This document shows, piece after piece, positions 21,601 to 25,481 of a stretch of DNA of 64,000 nucleotides; position 1 is the first letter of the stretch, and the number at the start of each line of letters is the position of its first letter. Under the pieces are notes generated by a model that was not told where the DNA came from, searched no databases, and was given only the letters and a program-made list of their open reading frames with translations. Source of the stretch: Falsiroseomonas sp051860665 (GTDB lineage: Bacteria; Pseudomonadota; Alphaproteobacteria; Acetobacterales; Acetobacteraceae); contig NZ_JBHYDM010000013.1 of the NCBI RefSeq assembly GCF_051860665.1, positions 1 through 64,000 on the forward strand, read 5' to 3'. The translations under genes and the position numbers were made by a program.

Positions 21601-22051
21601 CGTCGCCGACAGCGCCTTCCGCAGCATCGATGGCGGCACCGGCACGGATATCTTCGTCTTCGGCGCCAGCGGCATGACGCTGGATACCACCGCCATCGCC
21701 AATACGCGGATCACGGGCATCGAGGGCTTCGACATGTCCGGCCAGGGCAACAATACCCTGGTGATCGGCGCCATGGACGTGATGCACTTCTCCGACGCGG
21801 GCCACGAGGCCTTCACCGGCAGCAGCGCCGTGCATCGCCTCGTGATCGAAGGCGATGCCGGCGATGTGCTGGATCTGCGGGACTTCGACCCCGATGGCGC
21901 CGGCGCCGCACCCAACCGCTTCTGGTCCGAAACCGCCAGCAACCGCACGCTGGCGAACGGGGCAGGCGGCACCTACGACACCTGGACGCTGTCCGATGGC
22001 ACCAACACCCTGGCGGTGCTGGCGGTCAGCAACGACATCTTCGTGCTGTGA
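2..22051 (+). CDS. Giant VCBS / FG-GAP beta-propeller / RTX-like surface protein (5' end outside window)
   Basis: The frame is open from base 2 and ends at TGA 22049-22051, so at least 7349 residues are visible. A GTG at 170 lies inside a VCBS repeat and is not the true start. Domain order is: VCBS-type Ig-like repeats (residues about 1-230), then ten super-units. Each super-unit has seven FG-GAP blades carrying the Ca2+ loop DVNGDGFADLIVGA and one module with RTX-like nonapeptides such as GGRGDDTLT, GGGGLDVLR and GGAGDDRLG. The last module has its own C-terminal sequence ending DIFVL. I saw no cysteine and very few lysines, and the protein is strongly acidic and Gly/Asp rich. These traits are typical of Ca2+-folded proteins exported by type I secretion. 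Export by T1SS and an adhesin or matrix role are inferred; no secretion gene lies in the window. Domain classes are certain; biological role is unknown. Confidence 0.93.
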   Translation, partial: TVTSADGTASQAITVTVTGIDAGATISGSASGALTEGSTDTISGDLDIADVDAGEAVFRTPASLAGTYGTFAFDATSGAWSYALDNTRPATQALSDGQIVTDSLTVTSADGTASQAITVTVTGANDAASISGDASGTVTEDSGIVVSGTLQVSDVDTGENVFATPASLAGLYGTFTFDATTGAWTYTLDNTLAAVQALQMDETLTDALTVTSADTSASQTITVTITGAVDRAVIDLTTLTAAQGFIIQGDAPGDFAGISVASAGDVNGDGFADMIVGAYNGDDGGNLAGEAYVVFGTASGFGAVDGTGRQVIDLTTLTAAQGFLIRGDQNVQKVGESVSSAGDINGDGFADLIVGAPLGNDGGGLAGEAYVIFGAAGGFGTADGAGRQVIDLANLTPAQGFIIQGDESGDQAGISVSSAGDVNGDGFADLIVGARTGDDGGNLAGEAYVLFGGAGGFGTADGTGRNVIDLTALSAAQGFIIQGDAANDWTGTSVSSAGDVNGDGFADLVVGAFYGGDGGARAGEAYVLFGSAGGFGVADGAGRQVIDLTTLTAAQGFIIQGDDAGDHAGTSVSSAGDVNGDGFADLIIGARQGDDGGADAGEAYVVFGSAGGFGTADGAGRQVIDLTTLTAAQGFIIQGDAEQDWAGFSVSSAGDVNGDGFDDLIVGARFGDDGGVDAGEAYVLFGGAGGFGQADATGRQVIDLTTLSAAQGFIIQGDAAGDRAGGSVSAAGDINGDGFDDLIIGAAYGDDGGDRAGEGYVVFGGAFGGGSAPVTTTGTAAAEMLIGGRGDDTLTGGGGLDVLRGGAGDDRLGIADAAFRSVDGGNGTDTLAITGSGVTLDLTATPMPRIESIERIDLTGSGDNTLVLDRLAVLNLTEQRSAGVTILTVDGTTGDVLRFAEIGWTSAGSIEVGGVTYTRYLAADGSAEVRVAQAVAVQQVLDLTPLPAGQGFIIQGAEAFSATGISVAAAGDVNGDGFADVIVGANQDDSGGEDAGAAFVVFGTGGTFGTADGSGRQVVDLATLTAAQGFMIQGDAILDGAGISVRSAGDVNGDGFVDVILGASYGDDGGSNAGEAYVVFGTAGGFGTPDANGRPVVDLSSLGGAQGFIIQGDRNTDRAGLSVASAGDINGDGYADLIVSAHQGDDGGTNAGEAYVLFGGAAGFGTEVDGRQVIDLSTLTAQQGFIIQGNAATPQLSFSVATAGDVNGDGFADMIVSSRAGDDGSGASGTSFVVFGGATGFGADVGGRQVLDLSTLTAAQGFLIQGDQAGDQAGFSVASAGDVNGDGFDDLIVGAPYGADGGPNAGEAYVVFGSGSGFGTTVAGRQVIDLTELGAAQGFVIQGHASFDQAAASVSAAGDVNGDGYADLIVGTRQGSRGGSLAGEAYVIFGGATGFGTADGAGRQVVDLTTLSVTQGFVIQGDAPNDRAGSSVSAAGDVNGDGFDDLIVGAPQGDDGGYAAGEAYVILGGAFGGADTPVTTTGTAAAERLVGGIGNDTLAGGGGLDVLRGGAGDDRLGIADAAFRSVDGGNGTDTLAITGSGVTLDLTTTPAPRIESIERIDLAGAGDNTLVIDRLAVLGLTEQRSAGVTILTVDGNAGDTLRLTEWQWSETGTLVEGGVTYRRVVSADGTAEIRVAQDVTLEIPGVPAPVIDLTTLTPAQGFIIQGDAAGDEAGWSVASAGDVNGDGFADLIVGARLGDDGGLDASEAYVVFGGAGGFGVPDGSGRRVIDLTTLTPAQGFIIQGDASQDRAGMSVSSAGDVNGDGFADVLVGALQGDDGGNTAGEAYVVFGGSGSLGTVDGTGRQVIDLTNLTAAQGFIIQGDTAYDFTGASVSTAGDVNGDGFADLIVGASGGDDAGNAAGEAYVLFGSSAGFGTVDGTGRQVIDLTTLSPAQGFIIQGDAAGDRVGSSVASAGDLNGDGFADLIVGAPYADAGGISAGAAYVVFGGSGGFGAVDGTGRQVLDLSNLTAAQGFIIQGDVEQDWAGWSVSTAGDLNGDGFADVIVGARYGDDGGNAAGEAYVLFGAAGGFGTADGAGRQVVDLTTLSAAQGFIIQGDAADDRAGWSVSTAGDVNGDGFDDLIVGAPLGADAGINAGEAYVVFGGAGGFGRTVVTDGVSRQVVDLTTLTAAQGFIIQGDAASDTAGRGVSAAGDLNGDGFDDLLVGAPGGNDGGNDAGEAYVVFGGAFGGGSTPVTTTGTAAAEMLIGGRGDDSLSGGGGLDVLRGGAGDDRLGIADAAFRSVDGGNGTDTLAITGSGVTLDLTATPMPRIESIERIDLTGSGNNTLVLDRLAVLGLTEQRSAGVTILTVDGNAGDTLRFTETSWTNAGTTVEGGVTFARYVSSDGSAEVRVAAAVAVEFPRLAIDLATLSPSQGFLILGDTDGDWAGYSVSAAGDVNGDGFADLILGAPWGNSSGSLTGEAYVVFGTAAGFGTVDGSGRSVIDLTGLTPAQGFIIQGDGERDVAGVSVAAAGDVNGDGFADLIVGAAGGTDGGLNAGEAYVLFGGAGGFGVADGAGRRVIDLTTLTPAQGFVIQADTAGDQLGYSVSSAGDVNGDGFADLVVVAPLGDDGGTSAGEAYVVFGTASGFGTVDGTGRHVLDLTSLTPAQGFVIQGDAAGDLAGRSVSSAGDVNADGFDDLIVGARSGDDGGANAGEAYVVFGTAGGFGTVDATGRSVLNLTTLGASQGFIVRSGTAEDRAAFSVASAGDINGDGLDDLIIGAPYGDDGGANAGEAYVVFGTAGGFGTVDGTGRSVLDLTTLTPTQGFVIQGDSAGDQTGFSVSSAGDVNGDGFADLIVGAPNGDDGGSNAGEAYLVFGTASGFGTVDATGRRVLDLSRLSVGEGFIIQGDAAGDTAGRSVSAAGDVNGDGFDDLIVGARYGDDGGFNAGEAYVLFGGAFGGGSAPVTTTGTAAAEMLIGGRGEDTLTGGGGLDVLRGGAGDDRLGIADAAFRSVDGGNGTDTLAITGAGVTLDLTTTPAPQIESVERIDLTGAGNNTLVLDRLAVLGLTEQRSAGVTIITVDGDAGDTLRFTETTWTDTGSLVEGGVTYRRVVSADGSAEIRVAQAVTLDIPVVPAPVIDVATLTPAQGFVILGDNNNDRAGFGVSSAGDVNGDGFADLMVGARDGDDGGNYAGEAYVVFGGAAGFGTPDGAGRQVLDLTTLSATQGFIIQGDTAFDLAGASVAMAGDVNGDGFADLIVGAWSGDDGGPNAGEAYVVFGSASGFGAPDGAGRNVIDLTNLATSRGFIIQGDEAYNSAGFSVASAGDLNGDGFGDLIVGAVGMDAGGATAGGAYVVFGTAGGFGTVDGTGRSVIDLTTLTAAQGFIIQGDTGGDNAGTSVSTAGDVNGDGFADLIVGAIGGSDGGTGAGEAYVLFGGTGGFGTADGMGRSVIDLTALAPAQGFIIQGDAVGDQAGIGVSSAGDVNGDGFGDIIVGAVGMDAGGANAGGAYVVFGTAGGFGTLDGTGRSVIDLTTLGAAQGFIIQGRAVSDFTGFSVSSAGDVNGDGFDDMIVGSIGSDEGGSAAGAAYVVFGTAGGFGALDDTGRRVLDLDRFAEGQGFVIQGDELSDQLGWSVSTAGDVNGDGFDDLIVGAPFGDAAGYNAGEAYVVFGGAFGASSAPVTTTGTAAAEMLVGGIGNDTLSGGGGLDVLRGGAGDDRLGIADAGFRSIDGGNGTDTLAITGSGVTLDLTVNPMPRIESIERIDLTGSGANTLVIDRLAVLGLTEARTNGVAIVTVDGDSGDLLRFTESSWTDRGALVEGATTYRRFVSTDGSAELRVAEAVAVQAPRASIDVATLTPAQGFIILPDSSFDLLGTSVSDAGDVNGDGFADLIIGAMEDRAAAGVSGAAYIIFGSNTGFGVLGTDGRQRVDLANLGAGQGFVIVGDDLNDDLGVGVSSAGDINGDGLADLLVGNWQGTGGGASAGEAFIVFGSQAGFGEVDGAGRQVIDVATLTEAEGFVIQGDAIFDLLGLSVSSAGDINGDGFADMIVGAHQGDDGGTNAGEAYVIFGGASGFGQALAGRRVLDLTALTPAEGFIIQGDQAGDLTGISVSTAGDVNGDGFDDLIVGANGSSQADSYAGTSYVLFGSAGGFGQVDGTGRQVIDLATLTAAQGFVIQGAAADDRTGRSVSAAGDVNGDGFDDVIIGAPSASAGGRYAGEAYVVFGAAGGFGAADASGRQAIDLATLEASQGFVIRGDARFSQAGRSLSSAGDLNGDGFDDLLIGMLDNGGGYAGQAVVIFGHASGFGVDIDGRQVIDLTMLSPAEGFFIEGAPAGAQIGNAVSVAGDVNGDGFDDLVVGAIRSPEVGYAGGASYVILGGAFGGDSTPVTTTGTAAAEMLIGGRGDDTLTGGGGLDVLRGGAGDDRLGIANATFRSVDGGNGTDTLAITGASITLDLTTTPAPRIESIERIDLTGAGDNTLVLDRLAVLGLTEQRSAGVTIVTVDGNAGDRLRLTEWQWSEAGSLVEGGVTYRRVVSADGSAEIRVAQAVTLEIPAEPGPVIDLTTLTPAQGFIIQGDTPNDEAGRSVSWAGDVNGDGFADVIVGAWHGDDGGGFAGEALVIFGGAGGFGAADGTGRQVLDLTTLSAAQGFIIQGMLGEQAGISVSAAGDVNGDGFADLIIGADRNGDGGTGAGAAYVVFGGQGGLGTAVGGRQVVDLATLSAAQGFVIRGDTANDSAGYSVSTAGDVNGDGFADLIVGAWRGDDGGDRAGEAYVVFGGAGGFGTSFGGRQVLDLTNLTAAEGFIIQGDRPYDRAGGSVSAAGDVNGDGFADLIVAARFGDDGGIEAGEAYVVFGGAGGFGTAVGGRQVIDLTTLTAAQGFIIQGDSTSDSAGYSVSMAGDVNGDGFADLIVGAPFGDDGGDAAGEAYVVFGKAGGFGTAVGGRQVVDLTNLDAAQGFIIQGDIDGDSAGWSVSRAGDVNGDGFADLIVGAPFGDDGSSSAGEAYVVFGGAGGFGTAVGGRQVLDVTSLTPAQGFTIQGDATSDWAGYSVSAAGDLNGDGFDDLIVGAPQGDDGGSDAGEAYVVFGGAFGGGSTPVTTTGTAAAEVLIGGRGDDTLAGGGGLDVLRGGAGNDRLGVADSSFRSIDGGNGTDTLAITGAGVTLDVTVTPMPRIESVERIDLTGTGANTLVVDRLAVLGLTEQRSNGVAIITVDGNADDTLRFTETNWTNAGTTVEGGVSYTRLVANSGGAEIRVAAAVTVEGLTAPAPVIDLTTLNPAQGFIIQGDAARDTMGWRVSSAGDVNGDGFADLIVGADQGDDGGSSAGEAYVVFGGSGGFGVPDGAGRRIIDLTTLTSAQGFVIQGDASDDRAGRSVSSAGDVNGDGFADLIVGASGGDDAGTNAGEAYVLFGGAGGFGAPLDGRQVIDLTTLSPTQGFIIQGDAAGDNTGWSASTAGDVNGDGFADLIVGALFGDDGSIDAGEAYVVFGGAGGFGAAVGGRQVLNLATLIPAQGFIIQGDAAEDNAGYSVSSAGDVNGDGFDDLLVGAPNGDDGGVVAGEAYVVFGGAGGFGTAVDGRQVVDLTTLSATQGFIIQGAAPSDYAGVSVSSAGDVNGDGFADLIVGARGADGGGADAGEAYVVFGGAGGFGTADGAGRQVVDLGTLSAAQGFVIQGEEAGDRAGLNVSTAGDVNGDGFADLIVGAPFRGDDGVFSGTAYVVFGGAGGFGTSVGGRQVVDLSNLGAAQGFVIQHDTAGDSFGRSVSAAGDVNGDGFDDLIVGAPNGGDGGAEAGEAYVLFGGAFGGGSTPVTTTGTAAAEMLIGGRGDDTLTGSGGLDVLRGGAGNDRLGIGDAGFRSVDGGTGTDTLAITGSGITLDLTTTPAPRIESVERIDLTGTGANTLVVDRLAVLGLTEQRSNGVAIITVDGNAGDTLRFTETSWTNAGSTVEGGVTYTRLVANGGGAEIRVAAAVTVEGLTTPAPVIDLTTLGAAQGFIIQGDAAGDAAGWSVSSAGDVNGDGFADLIVGARYGDDGGAEAGEAYLVFGGAGGFGAPDGTGRPVLDLTTLSATQGFIIQGDAAGDAAGWSVSSAGDVNGDGFADLLVGAAAGNDGGLDAGEAYVVFGGAGGFGLADGAGRQVIDLTALSTTQGFIIQGDAAGDSAGYSVSSAGDVNGDGFADVMVGARHGDDDGSRAGEAYVLFGGAGGFGTAVGGRQMIDLTDLTAAQGFIIQGDTANDRAGFSVSTAGDVNGDGFADLIVGAPTGSDGGTSAGEAYVVFGGAGVFGTTVGGRQVVDLTNLTAAQGFIIQGDGAGDYAGSSVSSAGDVNGDGFADLVVGAWGGDDGGTVAGEAYVVFGGAGGFGTAVGGRQVIDLTNLTAAQGFIIQGDGAGDYAGFSVSTAGDVNGDGFADLIVGARFGDDGGTVAGEAHVLFGGAGGFGTAVGGRQVIDLTNLTAAQGFIIQGDTADDSAGFNVSTAGDVNGDGFDDLIVGAPYGDDGGDRAGEGYVIFGGAFGASATPVTTTGTAAAEMLIGGTGNDTLSGGGGLDVVRGGAGNDRLGVADSSFRSIDGGNGTDTLAISGAGVTLDLTVTPAPRIESVERIDLTGTGNNTLVVDRLAVLGLTEQRSNGVAIITVDGNAGDTLRFTETAWTRAGTALEGGVTYTRYVSTDGSAEVRVALGLTVDLPSGLAPLFDLTTLSPAQGFVIRGNNGGDYAGYSVSSAGDVNGDGFADMIIGAYGSENGVVAAGGTGLSYVVFGADGFGVDDGTGRRLLDLSTFSSAQGFAIWGDVTGEGAGRSVSAAGDVNGDGFADVIVGALDTPNGAAGRAYVIFGAANGAGSIGAGGWLTVNTATLSAAQGFVIQGENDRDSAGISLSSAGDINGDGFADLIVGAPGGDDGGDRAGEAYVIFGTAGGFGVADGAGRQVIDLATLSPTQGFIIQGEDDNDTAGRSVASAGDVNGDGFVDVIVGAPTSANDDPLISSQAGEAYVIFGGASGFGVTDGTGRNVIDLATMTAAQGFIIQGDAYGAQAGWSLDSAGDVNGDGLADLIIGFQTDSATRSAYVIFGTVDGFGVAYGAGQRAIDLKTFSAAQGFIIKSSIGADRAGSAVSSAGDVNGDGFADLIVGARYGDTGGVNAGGAYVVFGTAGGFGVEDGTGRRVLDLASLTAGQGFVIQGDAAGDRAGQAVTGAGDLNGDGFDDVIVGAPFGRDGGLNAGEAYVIFGAAFGASGTPVTTTGTAAAEMLVGATGHDTLTGGGGVDVFRGGAGDDRIVVADSAFRSIDGGTGTDIFVFGASGMTLDTTAIANTRITGIEGFDMSGQGNNTLVIGAMDVMHFSDAGHEAFTGSSAVHRLVIEGDAGDVLDLRDFDPDGAGAAPNRFWSETASNRTLANGAGGTYDTWTLSDGTNTLAVLAVSNDIFVL
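698..21478 (+). repeat. 70 FG-GAP blades arranged as ten groups of seven
   Basis: The unit is about 234 bp (78 residues). It starts at V-I-D-L-T-T-L-x-x-A-Q-G-F-I-I-Q, passes through the Ca2+ loop DxNGDGFxDLIVGA, and ends at GEAYVVFGxxxGFG plus a short linker. Groups begin at 698, 2819, 4948, 7088, 9227, 11357, 13484, 15605, 17732 and 19859; I counted seven units in each. Seven FG-GAP repeats make one integrin-alpha-type beta-propeller, so ten propellers are predicted. The linker is either of the DGTGRQ/DGAGRQ type or, mostly in groups 7-9, the one-residue-shorter VGGRQ type. Confidence 0.9.
2318..22048 (+). repeat. Ten RTX-like Ca2+-binding inter-propeller modules
   Basis: Each module starts with the nearly invariant PVTTTGTAAAE at 2318, 4430, 6578, 8708, 10847, 12965, 15086, 17213, 19340 and 21479. 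The first nine are about 165-170 residues long. Each carries three to four RTX-like nonapeptides, then a conserved stretch around IESIERIDLTG and LAVLGLTEQRS, and a beta-rich tail leading into the next propeller. The tenth is diverged after its RTX core (it contains FDMSGQGNNTLVIG) and forms the C terminus. RTX nonapeptides bind Ca2+ in the beta-roll fold. Confidence 0.85.
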
Positions 22052-22074
22052 GCACGGTTCACGAAAGCAAGGCC

Positions 22075-23139
22075 ATGACTGACGACCAGACCCCACCCGC
22101 CGAGGCGCCCGCCTTCGAGTTGACGACCTCCCGCCAGTTCGTCTCCTGGCTGGCGGAGACGGGCGCCAGCCTGGCGCTGTCCACCTACCAGTCCGGCAAG
22201 CTGATCCTGCTCGGCACGAACCGGGAGACGGGCAAGCTCTCCATCTTCGAACGCACGCTGGAACGCCCCATGGGCATTGCCGTGCAGGGCAGCCGGATGG
22301 CGGTGGCGGGGCTTTTCCAGGTCACCACCTTCGTCGATGCGGTGGAAGCCGGCGGCCCCACGGTGCAGGGCGGCTGGGATGCCGTCTATGTGCCGCAGAC
22401 CGCGAATTTCACCGGCGACCTCGATGTGCATGACATGGCCTATGACGGCGATGGCCGCCTGGTCTTCGCCAATACGCTCTTCTCCTGCCTCGCCACGACC
22501 AGCGAGACGCATTCCTTCAAGCCGCTCTGGAAGCCCGCCTTCGTGGAGCGGCTGGCGGCGGAGGATCGCTGCCACCTGAACGGCTTGGCGATGAAGGATG
22601 GCCGCCCGGCGCATGTCACCGCCGTGGCGCGCAGCAATATCGCCGATGGCTGGCGCGAACATCGGCGCGATGGCGGCGTGGTGGTGGATGTGACGAGCGG
22701 CGCGGTGGTCTGCGAAGGGCTGTCCATGCCGCATTCGCCGCGCTGGCATGGGGATACGCTCTATGTGCTGAATTCGGGTGCCGGCGAATTCGGCCGCGTC
22801 GACCTGCAGACGGGCCGCTTCGTGCCGATGGCCTTCTGCCCGGGCTATCTGCGCGGCCTCGCCTTCCTCGGCAATCACGCGATCGTCGGGCTGTCGGAGC
22901 CGCGGGAGAACCGCACCTTCGCCGGTCTGCCGCTGCAGGAAAGGCTGGCGGCGGAAGGTGCCGCGCCGCGCTGCGGCCTCTATGTGATCGACCTCGCCAG
23001 CGGCGACATCGTGCATTGGATGCGCATCAGCGGCGTGGTGACCGAACTCTACGACGTGGCGGCGCTGCCCAAGGCACGGCCTTCGCTGATCGGCTTCCGC
23101 TCGGCGGAGATCCGCCGCGTCATCTCGGTGGAGGGATAG
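22075..23139 (+). CDS. TIGR03032-family protein of unknown function
   Basis: A 354-residue protein without signal peptide or membrane segment. The sequence resembles the TIGR03032 (DUF4915-type) family: an N-terminal WLAETGASLALSTYQSGKL stretch, LDVHDMAYDGDGRLVF, LNGLAMKDGRPAHVTA, SMPHSPRWHGDTLYVLNSG and PGYLRGLAFLGNHAIVGLS. The alternating beta-strand pattern suggests a beta-propeller-like fold; this is inference. ATG 22075 follows a weak AAGG. An in-frame GTG at 22048 overlaps the stop of the giant gene and would add nine residues, so the two genes are probably translationally coupled. The product could assist or modify the giant protein, but nothing in its sequence proves this. Confidence 0.8.
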   Translation: MTDDQTPPAEAPAFELTTSRQFVSWLAETGASLALSTYQSGKLILLGTNRETGKLSIFERTLERPMGIAVQGSRMAVAGLFQVTTFVDAVEAGGPTVQGGWDAVYVPQTANFTGDLDVHDMAYDGDGRLVFANTLFSCLATTSETHSFKPLWKPAFVERLAAEDRCHLNGLAMKDGRPAHVTAVARSNIADGWREHRRDGGVVVDVTSGAVVCEGLSMPHSPRWHGDTLYVLNSGAGEFGRVDLQTGRFVPMAFCPGYLRGLAFLGNHAIVGLSEPRENRTFAGLPLQERLAAEGAAPRCGLYVIDLASGDIVHWMRISGVVTELYDVAALPKARPSLIGFRSAEIRRVISVEG

Positions 23140-23147
23140 CGCGCGAC

Positions 23148-23174
23148 CCGTTCTGGCGGCTTCCGCCAGAACGG
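23148..23174. terminator. Perfect 12-bp stem between convergent genes
   Basis: Arms CCGTTCTGGCGG (23148-23159) and CCGCCAGAACGG (23163-23174) enclose a 3-nt loop. It sits in the 51-bp gap between the stop of the TIGR03032-type gene and the stop of dnaN. It lacks a clear T-tract on either side, so it may act as a bidirectional or Rho-assisted terminator. Confidence 0.6.
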
Positions 23175-23190
23175 ATCCCGGGCCGGCCTC

Positions 23191-24318
23191 TCACACGCGC
23201 ATCGGCATCAGCACGTACAGCGCCTCGGGCTTGGCGCTGTCGGCCACGATCGTCGGCGCGGAGCCGTCGGAGAAGCGGAACTCCACCATGTCGTCGATCT
23301 GGTCGGTGATGTCGTTCAGGTAGCGCGCCTGGAAGCCGATCTCGAGCGGACCGTGCTCGTAGGTCACCACATCGCCGTCCAGCTCCTCCTGCGCCTGGCC
23401 GAGCTCCGCGCTCGCGGCGGAGAGCAGCAGGTGGTTGCGGTCGATGGAGAGCTTCACGGGGCGCGACCGCTCGCTGCTGATGCCGGCGACGCGGCCCACG
23501 GCATTGGCGAAATCGCCCTTCTTCACCCGCAGGATCTTGTCGTTGCCGCGCGGGATCACGCGCTCGTATTCCGGGAAGGTGCCGTCGATCAGCTTCGAGG
23601 TCAGCTGCACCGCGCCGAGGGTGAAGCGGATCTTGGTGTCGGACAGGGCGACGGCGATCTCATCCGTCACCTCCTCCGCCAGCTTGCGCAGCTCGTTCAC
23701 CGTCTTGCGGGGCACGATCACGCCGGGCATGCCCTCCGCGCCATCCGGCAGGGCCTCCTCGACGCGGGCCAGGCGGTGCCCATCGGTGGCGACGGCCCGC
23801 AGCACCTTGGTGCCGCCGGACTCCGTGGCGTGGATATAGATGCCGTTCAGGTAGTAGCGCGTCTCCTCCGTGGAGATCGCGAACTTGGTGCGGTCGATCA
23901 GCTCCCGCAGCTGGCCCGCCGGCAGGGCGAAGCGGTGCGGCAGCTTGCCCTCGGTCATGGAGGGGAAATCCTCCACCGGCAGCACGGACAGTTTCGCGTC
24001 GAAGCGGCCGGCGCGCAGCGTCATCTGCGCATCGCCGCCGGGGTGGTCCAGCTCCAGCTTGGCGCTGTCCGGCAGCTTGCGGACCAGCTCGAACAGGGTG
24101 GCGGCCGGGGCCGTGGTGCGGCCGGCGCGGGCCACGGTCACGCCGGGCACATCCTCCACCACCGCGATTTCCATGTCCGTCGCGGTCAGCCGCAGCCCGC
24201 CCTCACGCGCTTCCAGCAGGACGTTGGCGAGGATCGGGATGGTGTTGCGCCGCTCCACCACGCTCTGCACATGCGCGAGCGCCTTGAGCAGCACCGCCCG
24301 GTCGACCGTGAACTTCAT
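23191..24318 (-). CDS. dnaN: DNA polymerase III subunit beta (sliding clamp)
   Basis: At 375 residues this is full length for a bacterial beta clamp. The N terminus MKFTVDRAVLLKALAHVQ, the internal NTIPILANVLLE and TDMEIAVVE, and the C-terminal YVLMPMRV are hallmark segments of the three-domain clamp. The ring tethers Pol III to DNA and also docks MutS and other partners. It is not next to dnaA or recF here; the upstream neighbour on the same strand is a ureohydrolase 111 bp away, and that gap holds a plausible promoter. The ATG at 24318 fits the family N terminus exactly. Confidence 0.98.
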   Translation of the reverse strand: MKFTVDRAVLLKALAHVQSVVERRNTIPILANVLLEAREGGLRLTATDMEIAVVEDVPGVTVARAGRTTAPAATLFELVRKLPDSAKLELDHPGGDAQMTLRAGRFDAKLSVLPVEDFPSMTEGKLPHRFALPAGQLRELIDRTKFAISTEETRYYLNGIYIHATESGGTKVLRAVATDGHRLARVEEALPDGAEGMPGVIVPRKTVNELRKLAEEVTDEIAVALSDTKIRFTLGAVQLTSKLIDGTFPEYERVIPRGNDKILRVKKGDFANAVGRVAGISSERSRPVKLSIDRNHLLLSAASAELGQAQEELDGDVVTYEHGPLEIGFQARYLNDITDQIDDMVEFRFSDGSAPTIVADSAKPEALYVLMPMRV

Positions 24319-24380
24319 GACCTGGATTCCCGAAATCTGGCGGCGACAGGCCGACCGCTACCCGCACCGCGCGGGGGGCC

Positions 24381-24409
24381 AGTCTAACAGGCTGGAATCA
24401 GGCTTTGAA
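24381..24409 (-). promoter_or_regulatory. Candidate sigma70 promoter of dnaN
   Basis: On the minus strand TTCAAA (24404-24409) is followed after 17 nt by TAGACT (24381-24386), about 65 bp before the dnaN start. Each hexamer matches the consensus at four of six positions. Only spacing and position support it. Confidence 0.4.
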
Positions 24410-24429
24410 GGGCCGGACTTCCGTCCAAT

Positions 24430-25458
24430 TCAACGCCGGAAGGAGGGGGCCCGGACCAGCAGGCACAGGATCTGGAACATGGCCTGGGCGCCGATCTGGG
24501 CGGTGGCGGTGCCGGCATCGTATTGCGGCGCCACCTCCACCACATCGCCGCCCACCACATCCAGCCCGGCCAGGCCGCGCAGCAGCTGCAGCACCTGCAG
24601 CGGGGTCAGGCCCCCCACCTCCGGCGTGCCGGTGCCGGGGGCGAAGCCCGGGTCCACCGCATCCACGTCGAAGGAGACATAGATCGGCCCCGTCGCCACC
24701 TTGCGGGCCAGCTCCAGCACCGCCGGGATGCCCATTTCCGCGAATTCGTGCATCTGGATCAGTGTCATGCCGCTGGCGGTCGAGAATTCCCAGAGGTAGC
24801 CGGCGCCGCCGCGGATGCCGATCTGGATGCTGCGCTCCGGGTCCAGCACGCCCTCCAGCACCGCCTGGCGGAAGGGGCCGCCATGGTGGAAGCGGGTGCC
24901 CTCGTATTCTCCGCCGGTATCCGCATGGGCGTCGATATGCACCATGCCGAGCGGCCGCCCCGCGCCCAGCGCCTTCAGGATCGGCAGGCTGATCGAATGG
25001 TCGCCGCCCGCCGCCACGGTGCGGATGCCCGCCGCCCGCAGCGCGCCAAAGTGGCTTTCGATATCGGCGTGGCAGGATTCGAGGGAGAAGCGCGACGCCA
25101 TCGGCACGTCGCCGAGATCCGCCACCCGCGCCTCCGCCAGCGGCGCCATGTGCAGGGCCGGCTCATAGGGCCCGATCCGCTCCACGCCGCGGATCGCCCG
25201 CGGGCCCAGGCGCGCCCCGGCGCGGTTGGTCACGCCGAGGTCCATCGGCACGCCCACCAGCCCGATCTCGGGCGGGTTCGCAAAAGGGTCGGCCTGGAAG
25301 GGGGCGCCGCAGAAGGTGGCGATTCCGGAAAAGGGCCAGGCGCGGCGGTCACCCCGGAACTGGGTCTCGATGATGCGGCGGAACAGCGGGTCCTGTGTTT
25401 CGGACCCACCCGTCGCGGCGAAGCGCGCCCGCAGCGCCGCCAGCCTGTCCTCATCCAT
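24430..25458 (-). CDS. Agmatinase-family ureohydrolase
   Basis: A 342-residue binuclear-manganese ureohydrolase. Metal-ligand motifs are GGDHS (151-155), HIDAHAD (174-180) and SFDVDAVDPGFAPGTGTPE (262-280). The family hydrolyses agmatine, guanidinobutyrate or related guanidino compounds to urea plus an amine; the exact substrate cannot be read from sequence. The start at 25458 is chosen because GGGAGG lies 6 nt upstream; a longer frame back to 25512 would run through the leader hairpin. A gamma-Glu-GABA hydrolase gene lies upstream on the same strand, which would fit agmatine-to-putrescine-to-GABA catabolism. Confidence 0.9.
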   Translation of the reverse strand: MDEDRLAALRARFAATGGSETQDPLFRRIIETQFRGDRRAWPFSGIATFCGAPFQADPFANPPEIGLVGVPMDLGVTNRAGARLGPRAIRGVERIGPYEPALHMAPLAEARVADLGDVPMASRFSLESCHADIESHFGALRAAGIRTVAAGGDHSISLPILKALGAGRPLGMVHIDAHADTGGEYEGTRFHHGGPFRQAVLEGVLDPERSIQIGIRGGAGYLWEFSTASGMTLIQMHEFAEMGIPAVLELARKVATGPIYVSFDVDAVDPGFAPGTGTPEVGGLTPLQVLQLLRGLAGLDVVGGDVVEVAPQYDAGTATAQIGAQAMFQILCLLVRAPSFRR

Positions 25459-25481
25459 CCGCCGCCTCCCGCAAACGCGAA

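Noticed and set aside
23191..24318. dnaN as a marker of the replication origin
   Set aside because: No dnaA, recF, gyrB, DnaA-box cluster or AT-rich stretch is nearby.
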